From contig NZ_JBNPMZ010000007.1 in the NCBI RefSeq assembly GCF_050314255.1, positions 1-64,000 on the forward strand: DNA of 64,000 bases, given 5' to 3'. A program made the translations under genes and the position numbers. Origin of the DNA: Claveliimonas sp034178805. GTDB lineage: Bacteria > Bacillota > Clostridia > Lachnospirales > Lachnospiraceae. Positions 43,660-52,781 of the stretch are shown here, one piece after another. Within the stretch, counting starts at the first letter, position 1. Every line of letters begins with the position of its first letter. The notes under the pieces were generated by a model. It ran no database searches, was not told the DNA's origin, and was given only the letters and a program-made list of their open reading frames with translations.

Positions 43660-44715
43660 TTAATTCAATTTATTACTTCGTGCAGCCTCCATAAAGAAAA
43701 CGATCTGCTCCGGTCTCGTACTTTCCGGAATGTCACATCCTGTCGCCAGATGATATCCTTTTTTTGCCTGTTTTCCGGTATTTATACAGAATTCCACTGC
43801 CTGGAATATCTCCTCTTTCGTTCCATTCATTACAACCTGTACCGGATCAACATTCCCTGCAATCGGGATCAGACTGCCCAGTTCCTCAACAGCCCGCTTA
43901 AGGTCTACAATATTATCCAGACTCAATTCATTCAGTTCATACCGGCTCAGATATTTCCAAATACTATAAGTACTTCCGCACATATGAAGAGAAACTTTCT
44001 TCCCCGTTTTTTTCAGTGCATAATCTGTCAGTTCTTTTGTATAGGGAAATACAAACTTCTCATACATCCTCGGTCCTATCAATGCTGGATTCGCCACCGG
44101 ATCCGCCATGGCAATTCCAAGCCCATATTTCGCCGCCATATCTATACAGCTTTTCTGTGTATCTGTAACTATTCTCAGAAGACGCTGAATCTCTTCCGGA
44201 TATTTCCGACAATCCCGCAGAAGGATTTCCACACCCCGGAGATTGGCAGCTATGGTAAATGGACCACCGATACTCATTTCTATCGGGACAACATCCGCTG
44301 CCGCCTGGCATATAAGTTCTGCCGCCTCGGCAAAGGTCAAAAGTCTGGAATGATGCTCTGCATCTGCCGGTTCCATACTATCCAATTGGGAATACTCTTG
44401 AATAAATGGTGTATCTGCATATGGAAGACCTTTTTCAGGGTACACCACCTTTCCTCCCAGAGCTTCTGTAACTCCTCTGGTATTAGGTCCGATTACTATT
44501 CTGTCATAACCATATCGATTAAAGGTATCTATTTCAGCCTTCAACATCTTATACGGATCATGCCAGAAATCCCAGATACTGACCCCCGTCAGATAACACT
44601 TGAATTCTCCCATAAATGGTATACATGGAACCCTGTCAATATCTTTCCCTTCCTCAATGGCCTTCTTTCTCTCTAACGGTGTCATCGCATCTGCCGGATG
44701 TTTTACTGCTTTCAT
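43660..44715 (-). CDS. UroD-fold corrinoid methyltransferase, MtaA-like (last gene of the operon)
   Basis: A 351-residue TIM-barrel protein of the uroporphyrinogen decarboxylase superfamily. It carries the zinc site of the methyltransferase branch: H244-x-C246 (SLHMCGS) and C327 (ATGCDIP). In that branch zinc activates a thiol or positions the methyl acceptor or donor opposite a corrinoid protein. GNVDPVQVV near 288 is typical of MtaA relatives. It lies 15 bp after the preceding UroD-fold gene. It may be either the substrate-side or acceptor-side methyltransferase; sequence alone does not tell. Confidence 0.85.
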   Translation of the reverse strand: MKAVKHPADAMTPLERKKAIEEGKDIDRVPCIPFMGEFKCYLTGVSIWDFWHDPYKMLKAEIDTFNRYGYDRIVIGPNTRGVTEALGGKVVYPEKGLPYADTPFIQEYSQLDSMEPADAEHHSRLLTFAEAAELICQAAADVVPIEMSIGGPFTIAANLRGVEILLRDCRKYPEEIQRLLRIVTDTQKSCIDMAAKYGLGIAMADPVANPALIGPRMYEKFVFPYTKELTDYALKKTGKKVSLHMCGSTYSIWKYLSRYELNELSLDNIVDLKRAVEELGSLIPIAGNVDPVQVVMNGTKEEIFQAVEFCINTGKQAKKGYHLATGCDIPESTRPEQIVFFMEAARSNKLN

Positions 44716-44730
44716 GTTTTCTGCCCTTTC

Positions 44731-45597
44731 CTACACAAGTTCCACTGCTTTTATTTCTTTCTGCACACGGAAACCTGTATTTTTTATACACATCTGTCCC
44801 ACGATCGGTGCCTGTTCTTTCACACTGAGCGCCGCATCCACATAACGCATGGATTCTTCCACGGGGATATCCTTCCACCGCATTTTTTCTGTACCCAGAA
44901 GGGCAAAGGATATCTTCGGGCAAAGGAAAATCTGTGCTTTTCCGGCAACGATCTTCTCCGCACGCTCAAGGAACGGATATGTAAAATTCTCCATCATATA
45001 CTCTGTGTTCTTCGGTCCGATTATATTCAGTCCGCCGGATGAATCTGCATAGCTGATAATATTTACCTGATTATCGACTGCTTTTTCAATAAAACGAAGC
45101 AGTTCTTCTGCAAATTTATCAAATACCTGCTGCATTTTATCCGGGGTTTTTCTCATAAATCGAAACACCAGTCTTGCATCCATCAGCACATTCAATATCG
45201 TAAACGGACCGGAAATCAGAAGAACTACATTCTCACCCTGCTCCCGCAAATATTTACAGGCTTTTAAAGTCTCGCTGATCCTGCCTTTTTCATAATCAAT
45301 CTCCGGGAGAGCCAGAATATCCTCCGGTGTCTCACAGATATATTCTTTTGCCCTTGGTCCTGTCAGTGCATCTCCCAGATTCACGATTCCACCCATGGCT
45401 TCCGCTTCTAAAGTGTGGCAGAACGGAAGCTCACAAAAGCATACATCCTCCTGTCTCTTAATTTCCAGCGCGATCTTTGCCATGGTATCCCAATGAAGAT
45501 ATGCATCCGGAAATGTCAGGTTCAGTTTCTCTGTCACTGCACCGCTGATACCAACTGCATTATCATAGGTACATTGAAAATCCACAATTTTTCCCAT
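44731..45597 (-). CDS. Short UroD-fold protein with an altered zinc site
   Basis: A 288-residue member of the same superfamily, 50-80 residues shorter than its four neighbours. Where they have His-x-Cys it has F224-L225-C226 (QIFLCPKIS); a later Cys, C270 (GQMCIKNTG), is kept. The N-terminus also lacks the usual opening segment (ERLEKVFHHEEVDRPP in the paralogue at 47411). The frame is intact, with a good ribosome site (AGGAG). It may bind metal differently, be a non-catalytic subunit, or have another substrate. It lies 18 bp after the activase gene. Confidence 0.75.
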   Translation of the reverse strand: MGKIVDFQCTYDNAVGISGAVTEKLNLTFPDAYLHWDTMAKIALEIKRQEDVCFCELPFCHTLEAEAMGGIVNLGDALTGPRAKEYICETPEDILALPEIDYEKGRISETLKACKYLREQGENVVLLISGPFTILNVLMDARLVFRFMRKTPDKMQQVFDKFAEELLRFIEKAVDNQVNIISYADSSGGLNIIGPKNTEYMMENFTYPFLERAEKIVAGKAQIFLCPKISFALLGTEKMRWKDIPVEESMRYVDAALSVKEQAPIVGQMCIKNTGFRVQKEIKAVELV

Positions 45598-45615
45598 ATT
45601 ATATTTCTCCTGTCA

Positions 45616-47418
45616 CTATTTGTTAAAATCCGGGAAAATCAGGCAATCGGAAAAGAGTCTCTCATATCCTTTGGTTGCCCCCAGTTCCATATAGTCCATA
45701 TCGTGAGCCAGTTCTTCCATTTCCCGTTTTACTTTTGCAGACATTAGTGCCATGTAAGCTCCGGTCTTGGAAGAATTTCCCACATATACCAGTTTGTCTT
45801 CCACTTCTTTGGGCAGTATTCCCGTTCCTGTCAGACTGTCTGCCGGCAGGTGGGCACCAAACTGTCCTGCTATCATAACCTTATCCAGATCTTCCATTTG
45901 AATTCCGGCTTTATTAAGTAATGCAATGAATCCAGACAAAATGGCCCCCTTGGCAAGCTGAACCTGACGCACATCTCCCTGTGTGATCAAAAGCTTTTCC
46001 GGCTCTTCGGTCATAATAAATTCTCTTTTTCTTCCATCAAGCTGCAGCATAGGATAACGGTAATCCGTTTCCTCCAGCTTGTCTTTTTTTATAAATGCGC
46101 CATCCTTACGTACCAGCCCGGACTTTAAAAGTTCTTTTACCACAGCAAGAATTCCGCTTCCGCAGATTCCTGCCGGAGGTTCGTCTCCGATGACCTTCAG
46201 TTTCACGCCTTCTTCAGTAATCTGCACATCTTCAATGGCTCCCTCGGCTGCACGCATACCGGAGCTGATATTCATTCCTTCCAGTGCAGGTCCCGCTGCA
46301 CAGGAACAGCACAGAAGCTCCCCTCGATTCGATAAAACAATCTCTCCATTCGTTCCGATATCTATGAAAAGTACATTTCCCTCTTCTTTCTTCAGTTCAC
46401 ATACATAGGCCCCTGCCACAATATCCGCACCAATATAAGCAGATACAGACGGAAGACAATAAAGCCTTGCCCCTTTTGCAGCATGAATGCCTATCAGTTC
46501 TGCCGGAATATCTCTGGCTTTAACGAACATCGGAGCATATGGTGCTTTTCCAATCGGAGTTGCATCCACACCAAGGAGCATATGCATCATCGTGCAGTTT
46601 GCTCCCACTGCAATCTCATAGATCTGTTCCTTTGAAATCCCTGCCTGACTGCATATATCACAAATCATATCGTTGATAGACTCCACAATCGCGCTGCGTA
46701 ATTTTTCTACTCCATCCTCAGGATGCTCCAGTTCATAAGTAATCCTCGTAAGAACATCCAGACCAAAGTGCTTCTGTGCATTGATCATGGATGCATTCGC
46801 CAGCTCTTTTCCAGTGATCATATCGATCAGCGCGCAGACTACCGTAGTTGTCCCGATATCAATCGCCACTCCATATAAAGAATCTGTGGTATCTCCTTCT
46901 TCAATCTGGATGACTTCTCCCTCATGGAGAACCACAGTCACTTTTCCCGGTATGAATGATGCTGACTGCAAAGCCCGGAAACTGATTTTCCTCATTCCGG
47001 TCTGTTCTTTTATCTGATCTTCAAGGGGTGTCTGATCCTCCAAAGTAGGCTTCCGAATTTCTATAACCCGCTTTTCAATATCGAGGTCAAAGTCAAATTC
47101 CGGAATATAGCCGGTAGTCAGCACCTCATGCTTTTTCTCTTTTGTGAGCAGTTCTATCTCCAGATCATTCTCCGGGTTCACGAGACATGACAATCGGATC
47201 CCCGCCTCTATCTCTTCTGTTTTCAAAAGCTTACTCTCTGTCTCACAGATTTCGGGCACACTACCGCTTAAAATTTTCACACGGCATTTCCCGCAGACAC
47301 CTTTTCCATTACAGGGATTGTCTACAAATATTTTCTCAGCCAGAAGGATTTCCAACAACGTTTTTCCTTTTGTATATTCGTAAATCTTTCCTTCCGGCCA
47401 AACAGTTATTTTAGGCAT
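45616..47418 (-). CDS. RACo-like ASKHA protein: corrinoid reductive activator
   Basis: A 600-residue protein with an N-terminal [2Fe-2S] ferredoxin domain (ligands C36, C42, C45, C78) and a C-terminal DUF4445/ASKHA ATPase region, with AIDIGTTTVVCALID near 185 and FIDIGTNGEIVLSN near 345. Such activators (RACo, RamA, and O-demethylase activating enzymes) use ATP to return oxidised Co(II) corrinoid to Co(I). It overlaps the upstream UroD-fold gene by 8 bp. One activator for two corrinoid proteins implies that both are serviced here. The electron donor is not encoded in the operon. Confidence 0.93.
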   Translation of the reverse strand: MPKITVWPEGKIYEYTKGKTLLEILLAEKIFVDNPCNGKGVCGKCRVKILSGSVPEICETESKLLKTEEIEAGIRLSCLVNPENDLEIELLTKEKKHEVLTTGYIPEFDFDLDIEKRVIEIRKPTLEDQTPLEDQIKEQTGMRKISFRALQSASFIPGKVTVVLHEGEVIQIEEGDTTDSLYGVAIDIGTTTVVCALIDMITGKELANASMINAQKHFGLDVLTRITYELEHPEDGVEKLRSAIVESINDMICDICSQAGISKEQIYEIAVGANCTMMHMLLGVDATPIGKAPYAPMFVKARDIPAELIGIHAAKGARLYCLPSVSAYIGADIVAGAYVCELKKEEGNVLFIDIGTNGEIVLSNRGELLCCSCAAGPALEGMNISSGMRAAEGAIEDVQITEEGVKLKVIGDEPPAGICGSGILAVVKELLKSGLVRKDGAFIKKDKLEETDYRYPMLQLDGRKREFIMTEEPEKLLITQGDVRQVQLAKGAILSGFIALLNKAGIQMEDLDKVMIAGQFGAHLPADSLTGTGILPKEVEDKLVYVGNSSKTGAYMALMSAKVKREMEELAHDMDYMELGATKGYERLFSDCLIFPDFNK

Positions 47419-48442
47419 CAGCTGCTACCTCATCTTCTTTCAATGTTTTCAAAATCGCCTGAATATTCACAAGCGGGGATTTTGTTCCCAAACCGCATGC
47501 CGGAGATATGATATTCGAACCTCCCGCAACGCAGTTACGTGTCAGTTTTGCCACGCGCTCCGGATCACCGAATTCCAGCGCATAGGTACTGACATTTCCC
47601 ATGAGCACACGATCCTCCAGATTCTTTCTTGCTTCCTTCATCGGGACTACCGAATCGAAGCTGAGTGCATCACTGTGCACCATATCAATCTGCCGGTATA
47701 CACTCTTCATCTGTCCGCAGATATGAACGATAGTTCCCATTTTCTCATCCTGAAGTCCATCCAGAACCATATTCAGATATTTCACCGCATACTCCTCGAA
47801 ATATTTTGGTCCCAGAATCTCTCCGGTTCCGCTCGGGTCTGAAATAGCAATTACATCTGCTCCAGCTGCAATCTGTGCTCTTGCAAAATCAATAATCTGC
47901 TCTGTCACAAATGTCATGTATTCATGTGCTTCTTTTTTATGTTTTCTGAGATCTTTATAAAAATTCACCGGCTCCATAACGGAACTTGCTGTACTGATCG
48001 GTCCGGTAATATTTCCTACAATTGGCACATCCAGATTCTTTTCTTTTAAAATCCGGATTGCATCGATAACTACTTTTGCTCTTCCTTCTTCGATATTAAC
48101 CGGCTTTAACTTCTTCCAATCCAGCACAGAGTCAATGGCATATCCGGTCACATGGGGTTCAAATATCTTTGTTCCCATTGTCACCTCAGCTCCAAGTGCC
48201 TCCGCCTCTACCGTCATACAGAAGGGCACTCCGATATTTTCGAAACATCCCTGTTCGTAATTGGCAAGTGCAAGCCTTGCCATCATCTCCGCATCCGTAT
48301 GTGCCTCCGGCCATGTCACACCGCAGGTATCCATAAGTTCCGCTGTAATCATATTCATCATGCCTCCGGGGCAGATGCATGGCGGACGGTCTACCTCCTC
48401 ATGATGAAATACTTTTTCCAAACGTTCTTTTTCTGTTAACAA
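47411..48442 (-). CDS. UroD-fold corrinoid methyltransferase (MtaA/CmuA-like)
   Basis: A 343-residue protein with H240-x-C242 (IVHICGQM) and C316 (SPACGLGT), the complete zinc methyltransferase site. The opening ERLEKVFHHEEVDRPPC and ISDPSGTGEILGPKYFEEY near 200 are superfamily hallmarks. It lies 14 bp downstream of the corrinoid protein at 48457 and overlaps the activase, so it is probably that corrinoid protein's direct partner. Confidence 0.87.
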   Translation of the reverse strand: MLTEKERLEKVFHHEEVDRPPCICPGGMMNMITAELMDTCGVTWPEAHTDAEMMARLALANYEQGCFENIGVPFCMTVEAEALGAEVTMGTKIFEPHVTGYAIDSVLDWKKLKPVNIEEGRAKVVIDAIRILKEKNLDVPIVGNITGPISTASSVMEPVNFYKDLRKHKKEAHEYMTFVTEQIIDFARAQIAAGADVIAISDPSGTGEILGPKYFEEYAVKYLNMVLDGLQDEKMGTIVHICGQMKSVYRQIDMVHSDALSFDSVVPMKEARKNLEDRVLMGNVSTYALEFGDPERVAKLTRNCVAGGSNIISPACGLGTKSPLVNIQAILKTLKEDEVAADA

Positions 48443-48456
48443 GTCGCTTCCTCCTA

Positions 48457-49113
48457 CTACTCGATTCCCATTAAGCTCTTCGCCAGTTTCACTGCTTCTA
48501 CAGCATTTACCGAATATCCATCTGCTCCGATTTCATCTGCATATCTCTGGGAGATTGGACTTCCTCCTACCATAATCTTGAACTGGTCACGAACTCCTCT
48601 TTCTTTCAGTTTTTCAATTACAGTCTTCATTCCAACCATTGTAGTTGTCATCAGCGTAGACATACAGATAATAGAAGCTCCCACTTCCAGTGCTTTATCC
48701 ACAAAATTATCCAACGGAACATCTCTTCCCAAATCATACATTTCAAATCCTGCCGTATCCAGCATAATTTTCACAAGATTCTTGCCGATATCGTGAGTAT
48801 CCCCTTCCACAACACCAATAACCACCTTCGGTTTCTGCACACTGCTGTCCTCAGCCGGAAGGTGTGGTTTTAACACATCCAGACCTGCATACATGGCATC
48901 CGAGCAAAGCAGGACATCCGTTACAAAGTACTCTTCTGCATCATAAAGATCGCTGGCTTTATTCATTCCATCCACAAGTCCCTCCATAATTCCATCGAAT
49001 GCCGGATATCCTGCGTCAATGTACTCCTTCGCAACGTCTACAACTTCTTCGTCTTCCATCTCTACTACACATTCAGATAAAGCTTCTAATAATTCTTCTT
49101 TTGACCTTGCCAT
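48457..49113 (-). CDS. Corrinoid protein (methyltransferase cognate), copy 2
   Basis: A 218-residue cobalamin-binding protein like MtaC/MtbC. The N-terminal helical cap (1-90) is followed by the B12 domain with GDTHDIGKNL, H107 being the lower axial ligand to cobalt, then MSTLMTTTM near 145 and MVGGSP near 182. It shuttles a methyl group between UroD-fold methyltransferases. It is about 60-70% similar by eye to the first corrinoid protein at 52005. AAGGAG precedes the ATG. Confidence 0.95.
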   Translation of the reverse strand: MARSKEELLEALSECVVEMEDEEVVDVAKEYIDAGYPAFDGIMEGLVDGMNKASDLYDAEEYFVTDVLLCSDAMYAGLDVLKPHLPAEDSSVQKPKVVIGVVEGDTHDIGKNLVKIMLDTAGFEMYDLGRDVPLDNFVDKALEVGASIICMSTLMTTTMVGMKTVIEKLKERGVRDQFKIMVGGSPISQRYADEIGADGYSVNAVEAVKLAKSLMGIE

Positions 49114-49142
49114 GATTCTATTCTCTCCTTATATCCCCATTT

Positions 49143-50258
49143 TTAGTTTTCCAGTCCCTTCGGCATATGGCCCAGTCTTGCCCCTTTACCATACTTCCGT
49201 GCGGCATAAATAAATGCTTCCACATTACGTTTTGGCGTTCCGATTGGAAGCTGGCATCCGGTATTCAGAATAAAGCCTGCCGGATTATCCGCACATTTCA
49301 GCATACATTGCTTACAGGACTCGATTACATCATCAATCGTACCATCTTTCATCACCTCAATTGGCGGAACATTTCCTGCAAATCGCATTCTGTCTCCAAC
49401 TGCTGCCTTAGCTTTGGCCAGATCCTCACAGTTATCAATACTGAAGGAAAACAGTCCCGCATCTGCCAGATCACTCCAGATTGGGCTTGTCTTTCCACAG
49501 ATGTGTGCTCCCGGCCTGGAGCCCATGATCTTTTCCGTTCCATCGATCAGACGCTTAATATACGGAAGGGAGTATTCATCAAACTGCTTTTTACTGATTA
49601 CATCCATGCAGGTAACCGGATCCGAAAAATTAGTTGCTACCGGACCAAACTCATGCCTAAAAGCTTCGAACCATTTCAAGGAACATTCCACGGTTAAATC
49701 CAGAAGTTTGTGCAGCATTTTCGGATTTCTGCGGGTATCCCGAAGTACAAGCTCCACCGGTCTGACAGCAATAGCCGTAGATATGGGGCCTGCCACACTG
49801 GTGGTCATACTGATATCCGGAAACCGGTCTTTCAGCCTCTTTGCGCTTTCCAAAATCGGTGCCAGAACCGGATTTTTATAAGGATCCGTTACTTCCAGTT
49901 TATCAAAATCCGCATAATCTTTCAACACATGCTCTTCTACATAGTCAATACCATGCTCCGGAGCCATTAATTTAGATCCCAGCGCAGCACCAATCGTTTT
50001 CAGTCCCAGACCAACATTGAAGCTGTCTAATCCAAAATCCTCTTTCCGTCTCCGGATAATCTCACTTTTCACCTCAAAATCTTTTGCAAACTGAGTTGTT
50101 GTATAGCCGAAGATATCCGCCATAGCCGGATCCGGTGCCTGCAATGTATATGGCTGATAATCCACCTCTTCCCCTGCATTATAGGCTTTCATACGTTCCG
50201 CTGCCGTCATCTCATCTTTCTGTTTGCTCATTTCTCTTTTTAATTCTTCATAATTCAT
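49143..50258 (-). CDS. UroD-fold corrinoid methyltransferase, long form
   Basis: A 371-residue protein with H252-x-C254 (GAHICGKT) and C335 (NTGCQLPIG), so the zinc site is intact. A hydrophilic N-terminal extension (MNYEELKREMSKQKDE) precedes the usual TAAERMKAYNAGE start of the fold. It lies 29 bp upstream of the second corrinoid gene, suggesting that it methylates or demethylates that protein. Substrate unknown. Confidence 0.86.
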   Translation of the reverse strand: MNYEELKREMSKQKDEMTAAERMKAYNAGEEVDYQPYTLQAPDPAMADIFGYTTTQFAKDFEVKSEIIRRRKEDFGLDSFNVGLGLKTIGAALGSKLMAPEHGIDYVEEHVLKDYADFDKLEVTDPYKNPVLAPILESAKRLKDRFPDISMTTSVAGPISTAIAVRPVELVLRDTRRNPKMLHKLLDLTVECSLKWFEAFRHEFGPVATNFSDPVTCMDVISKKQFDEYSLPYIKRLIDGTEKIMGSRPGAHICGKTSPIWSDLADAGLFSFSIDNCEDLAKAKAAVGDRMRFAGNVPPIEVMKDGTIDDVIESCKQCMLKCADNPAGFILNTGCQLPIGTPKRNVEAFIYAARKYGKGARLGHMPKGLEN

Positions 50259-50285
50259 AATCTGCTCCTTCTCAAAAACACATCC

Positions 50286-50948
50286 TTATTTTCCCGGTCT
50301 GCGGATTTTCAATGCCGTTTTCCTATCCTGCACATCCCGTGCTTCCTCCAGATAATCCCCGGATTCCTCAATCAGACGCATCAGCTCATGATCCGAAAGA
50401 TTTCTCCAGTCTTCCTTACAAATTACCGCTTCCGGATTCTCCTGTTCCAGTGCCTGAATACATTCCAACTGTTCTTCCTCCGTCGTTTCCCCGAAGCCCC
50501 GCAGGAGAATGCAGCGTCCGCGCCGAATCTGATCCATGTAAAATGTCCCCAGTTCCTCTGCCCATCCGGTATAATCTCCAATATCAACCATCGTAATCAT
50601 CTTTGTAATCTCAAGAGAAAGCCCCTCCTTCTCCCGCAGACTGATACAGGTTTTAATAATATCTGACAGACTGCTGATTCCCGATGGCTCGATAACAATA
50701 TGATCCGGATGATAAGTTGCCGCAAGCTCCATGATACCGGTTCTAAAGTCCAACGCCAGACTACAGCAAATACACCCTGCATTCAATTCCTTCACAGGCA
50801 AATCTCCTGCCATCTCCCCCGTCTCTAACGGCACCTCGCCAAATTCATTCTGGATCACGGCTGTTTTTCCCGTTAGTAAAGGAAGATATTTATTTAAAAA
50901 TGTAGTTTTTCCTGTTCCCTGGAACCCTGAGACAATCTGAATATCCAT
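50286..50948 (-). CDS. CobW/COG0523-like GTPase lacking the C-terminal domain
   Basis: A 220-residue P-loop GTPase. It has GFQGTGKTT at 8-16, NEFGEV at 34-39, the CxCC metal motif C59-I60-C61-C62 and IEPSGIS near 92, the hallmarks of CobW-type G3E metallochaperones. The usual C-terminal CobW domain is absent, so the protein is nearly half the normal length. Inside a corrinoid methyltransferase operon it could load zinc into the UroD-fold enzymes or help corrinoid insertion; neither is shown. It is flanked by UroD-fold genes at 27 and 13 bp. Confidence 0.87.
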   Translation of the reverse strand: MDIQIVSGFQGTGKTTFLNKYLPLLTGKTAVIQNEFGEVPLETGEMAGDLPVKELNAGCICCSLALDFRTGIMELAATYHPDHIVIEPSGISSLSDIIKTCISLREKEGLSLEITKMITMVDIGDYTGWAEELGTFYMDQIRRGRCILLRGFGETTEEEQLECIQALEQENPEAVICKEDWRNLSDHELMRLIEESGDYLEEARDVQDRKTALKIRRPGK

Positions 50949-50961
50949 CGCTCACATTCTC

Positions 50962-51984
50962 CTATCCAAACAGCACTTTCTCCGCATCTTTTGCCGCACG
51001 CACAGCCGCCCTCATATTTTCATCCGAGGTAGAAGGCGGAACATCGCAGTCTGCACTCAGGATAAATCTTCCATCCTTCGCTCCGTCCATACACTCCTGA
51101 TATGCGAACCGGTACAACTCATCTTCCGGTGCCTCCATCATGACCGCAACACTTGGAATACACCCCATCAAAGACACCTTATCCCCATATTCGTCTTTAA
51201 TCTTTTTCGTAGTAGTATCCGCTATATGCCATGCATCTCCATGCTCGTCCAATACCAGATCCAGTCTGTCATCATAAAGTCCGCAGGTGTGAAGAACAAC
51301 CTTAGTCCCGGTTTCTTTCAGCCTGTTCATAAAGCTGACATTACTCTCATAAATACACTTCTCATAGGTCTTTCTGGAAATACAATATCCTCCGAAATTC
51401 GGTGTCGGGAACCACAAAAAGTCAATATCCGCTGCTGCAATCATCTTACATGCTTCCAGACATGCATCCTCTACATACTCTGCCACTTTTCTGAAAAATT
51501 CCGGATTTTTAATCATAGTCTTAAAGGATGGTGTTGCACCGATCAGTGAAAATGCTTCTGAAGTCGGATGCATGGTAATGACATAGATTGGTTCATCCGG
51601 TTCCTCTTTGCGCATGATCTCAATGGTTTTTAAAAGACTCTGCATCATAAAATCCTGACTCGGATCATATGGTTTTAATTTTTCCAGTTCCTCCAATGAA
51701 TGTATGGTATCTTTTCCATCCATGGAAATATTCCCATCCATATTCTCCAGATGTCCCGCAATAGCACCACAGATACTGTAGGTTCCGGCGACAAGTCCAT
51801 CATATCCTAATCTTCTTCGCGTCTCTATCATACACTCTGCCATCTTTTCAGGAGTGGTCAGAACCTCCAGCATAGAATATCCATGCTGCATAACCGGTAA
51901 TGAAAATGCATTCATAATCACAGGAATTCTGTCTGCACTTCTTCCTTCTAAAATTGCTTTTACCGCTTCACGTTTCCCCATCAT
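50962..51984 (-). CDS. UroD-fold corrinoid methyltransferase
   Basis: A 340-residue protein with H232-x-C234 (VVLHTCGL) and C313 (ADCDVPPST), the intact zinc site. It begins directly with GKREAVKAILEGRSADRIPVI, the superfamily N-terminus. It lies 20 bp downstream of the first corrinoid protein gene and is therefore its most likely partner. Confidence 0.86.
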   Translation of the reverse strand: MMGKREAVKAILEGRSADRIPVIMNAFSLPVMQHGYSMLEVLTTPEKMAECMIETRRRLGYDGLVAGTYSICGAIAGHLENMDGNISMDGKDTIHSLEELEKLKPYDPSQDFMMQSLLKTIEIMRKEEPDEPIYVITMHPTSEAFSLIGATPSFKTMIKNPEFFRKVAEYVEDACLEACKMIAAADIDFLWFPTPNFGGYCISRKTYEKCIYESNVSFMNRLKETGTKVVLHTCGLYDDRLDLVLDEHGDAWHIADTTTKKIKDEYGDKVSLMGCIPSVAVMMEAPEDELYRFAYQECMDGAKDGRFILSADCDVPPSTSDENMRAAVRAAKDAEKVLFG

Positions 51985-52004
51985 AATTCAACACCTCCTC
52001 AGAT

Positions 52005-52652
52005 TTATGCACCCACTAATTCTTTTGCGAAAGCCACCGCTTCAATGGCATTTCTGGTATATCCATCTGCACCGATTTTCTGCGCAAATGCCGGAGAAAC
52101 CGGTGCTCCGCCTACCATAAATTTCACCTTATCCCGAAGTCCTTCTTCTTTCAGCTTCTCAATTACCGCACTCATTCCCGGCATCGTCGTCGTCATCAGA
52201 GAAGACATACACACAATATCTACATCGTTATTTCTCACATAATCTACAAATGCATCTGTCGGCACATCACGTCCCAGGTCATGTACATCAAATCCTCCCG
52301 TTTCCAACATAATCCGAACCAGATTCTTTCCGATATCATGAGTATCACCTTCTACAACACCGATCACAACCTTACCGATACTGGTATGTGCAGATTCCGG
52401 AAGATATTTCTGAAACTCTTCAATACCGGCATACATCGCATCTGAACAGACAATCAGCTCCGGTACAAAGTACTCACCCTCTTCATACATGGCACTTGCT
52501 CTTTTCATACCATCAACAAGACCTGAAAGCATACCTTCCTGAGGGTCGAATCCACAGGCAATGTACTCTTTTACCACATCCACGACTTCCTCGTCTTCCA
52601 TATCAAATACGCAGTCTGACAGCTTTTTCAATAATTCCTCTTTCTTCTCCAT
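52005..52652 (-). CDS. Corrinoid protein (methyltransferase cognate), copy 1
   Basis: A 215-residue MtaC/MtbC-like protein and the first gene of the operon. The helical cap is followed by GDTHDIGKNL with the cobalt-ligating His, MSSLMTTTM and MVGGAP. The start at 52652 is chosen because GGAGG lies 8 nt upstream; the ATG at 52670 lacks a ribosome site. A cobalamin riboswitch with terminator lies immediately upstream, and the shared 30-bp repeat lies upstream of that. It is the methyl carrier for the neighbouring UroD-fold enzymes. Confidence 0.95.
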   Translation of the reverse strand: MEKKEELLKKLSDCVFDMEDEEVVDVVKEYIACGFDPQEGMLSGLVDGMKRASAMYEEGEYFVPELIVCSDAMYAGIEEFQKYLPESAHTSIGKVVIGVVEGDTHDIGKNLVRIMLETGGFDVHDLGRDVPTDAFVDYVRNNDVDIVCMSSLMTTTMPGMSAVIEKLKEEGLRDKVKFMVGGAPVSPAFAQKIGADGYTRNAIEAVAFAKELVGA

Positions 52653-52714
52653 TTCATTTTCCTCCGTCATTTTCTTTTACACTGGTCCTGTATTCTCGCA
52701 GAGCATTTTTATCG

Positions 52715-52763
52715 TATAAAAAAGGGTGCAGAAAATACAGTCCATACTGTATTTTCCCCACCG
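52715..52763 (-). terminator. Riboswitch terminator of the corrinoid operon
   Basis: On the minus strand GGTGGGGAAAATACAG pairs with CTGTATTTTCTGCACC around a six-base loop, followed by CTTTTTTATA. It lies between the cobalamin aptamer and the first gene, so it is the natural expression platform. A weaker competing pairing of GTATTT with AAATAC just 5' of it could act as an antiterminator. Confidence 0.88.
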
Positions 52764-52781
52764 AAATACCTTGTCATATAT

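Noticed and set aside
43645..44676. 343-codon plus-strand frame opposite the last UroD-fold gene
   Set aside because: The minus-strand gene has clear zinc-site motifs and a ribosome site; the opposite frame is Cys/His/Phe-rich shadow sequence that crosses the terminator.
43660..51984. Annotating the UroD-fold genes as hemE (haem synthesis)
   Set aside because: Four carry the His-x-Cys...Cys zinc site of methyltransferases, and they sit with corrinoid proteins and a RACo-like activase; five copies of a haem enzyme in one operon would make no sense.
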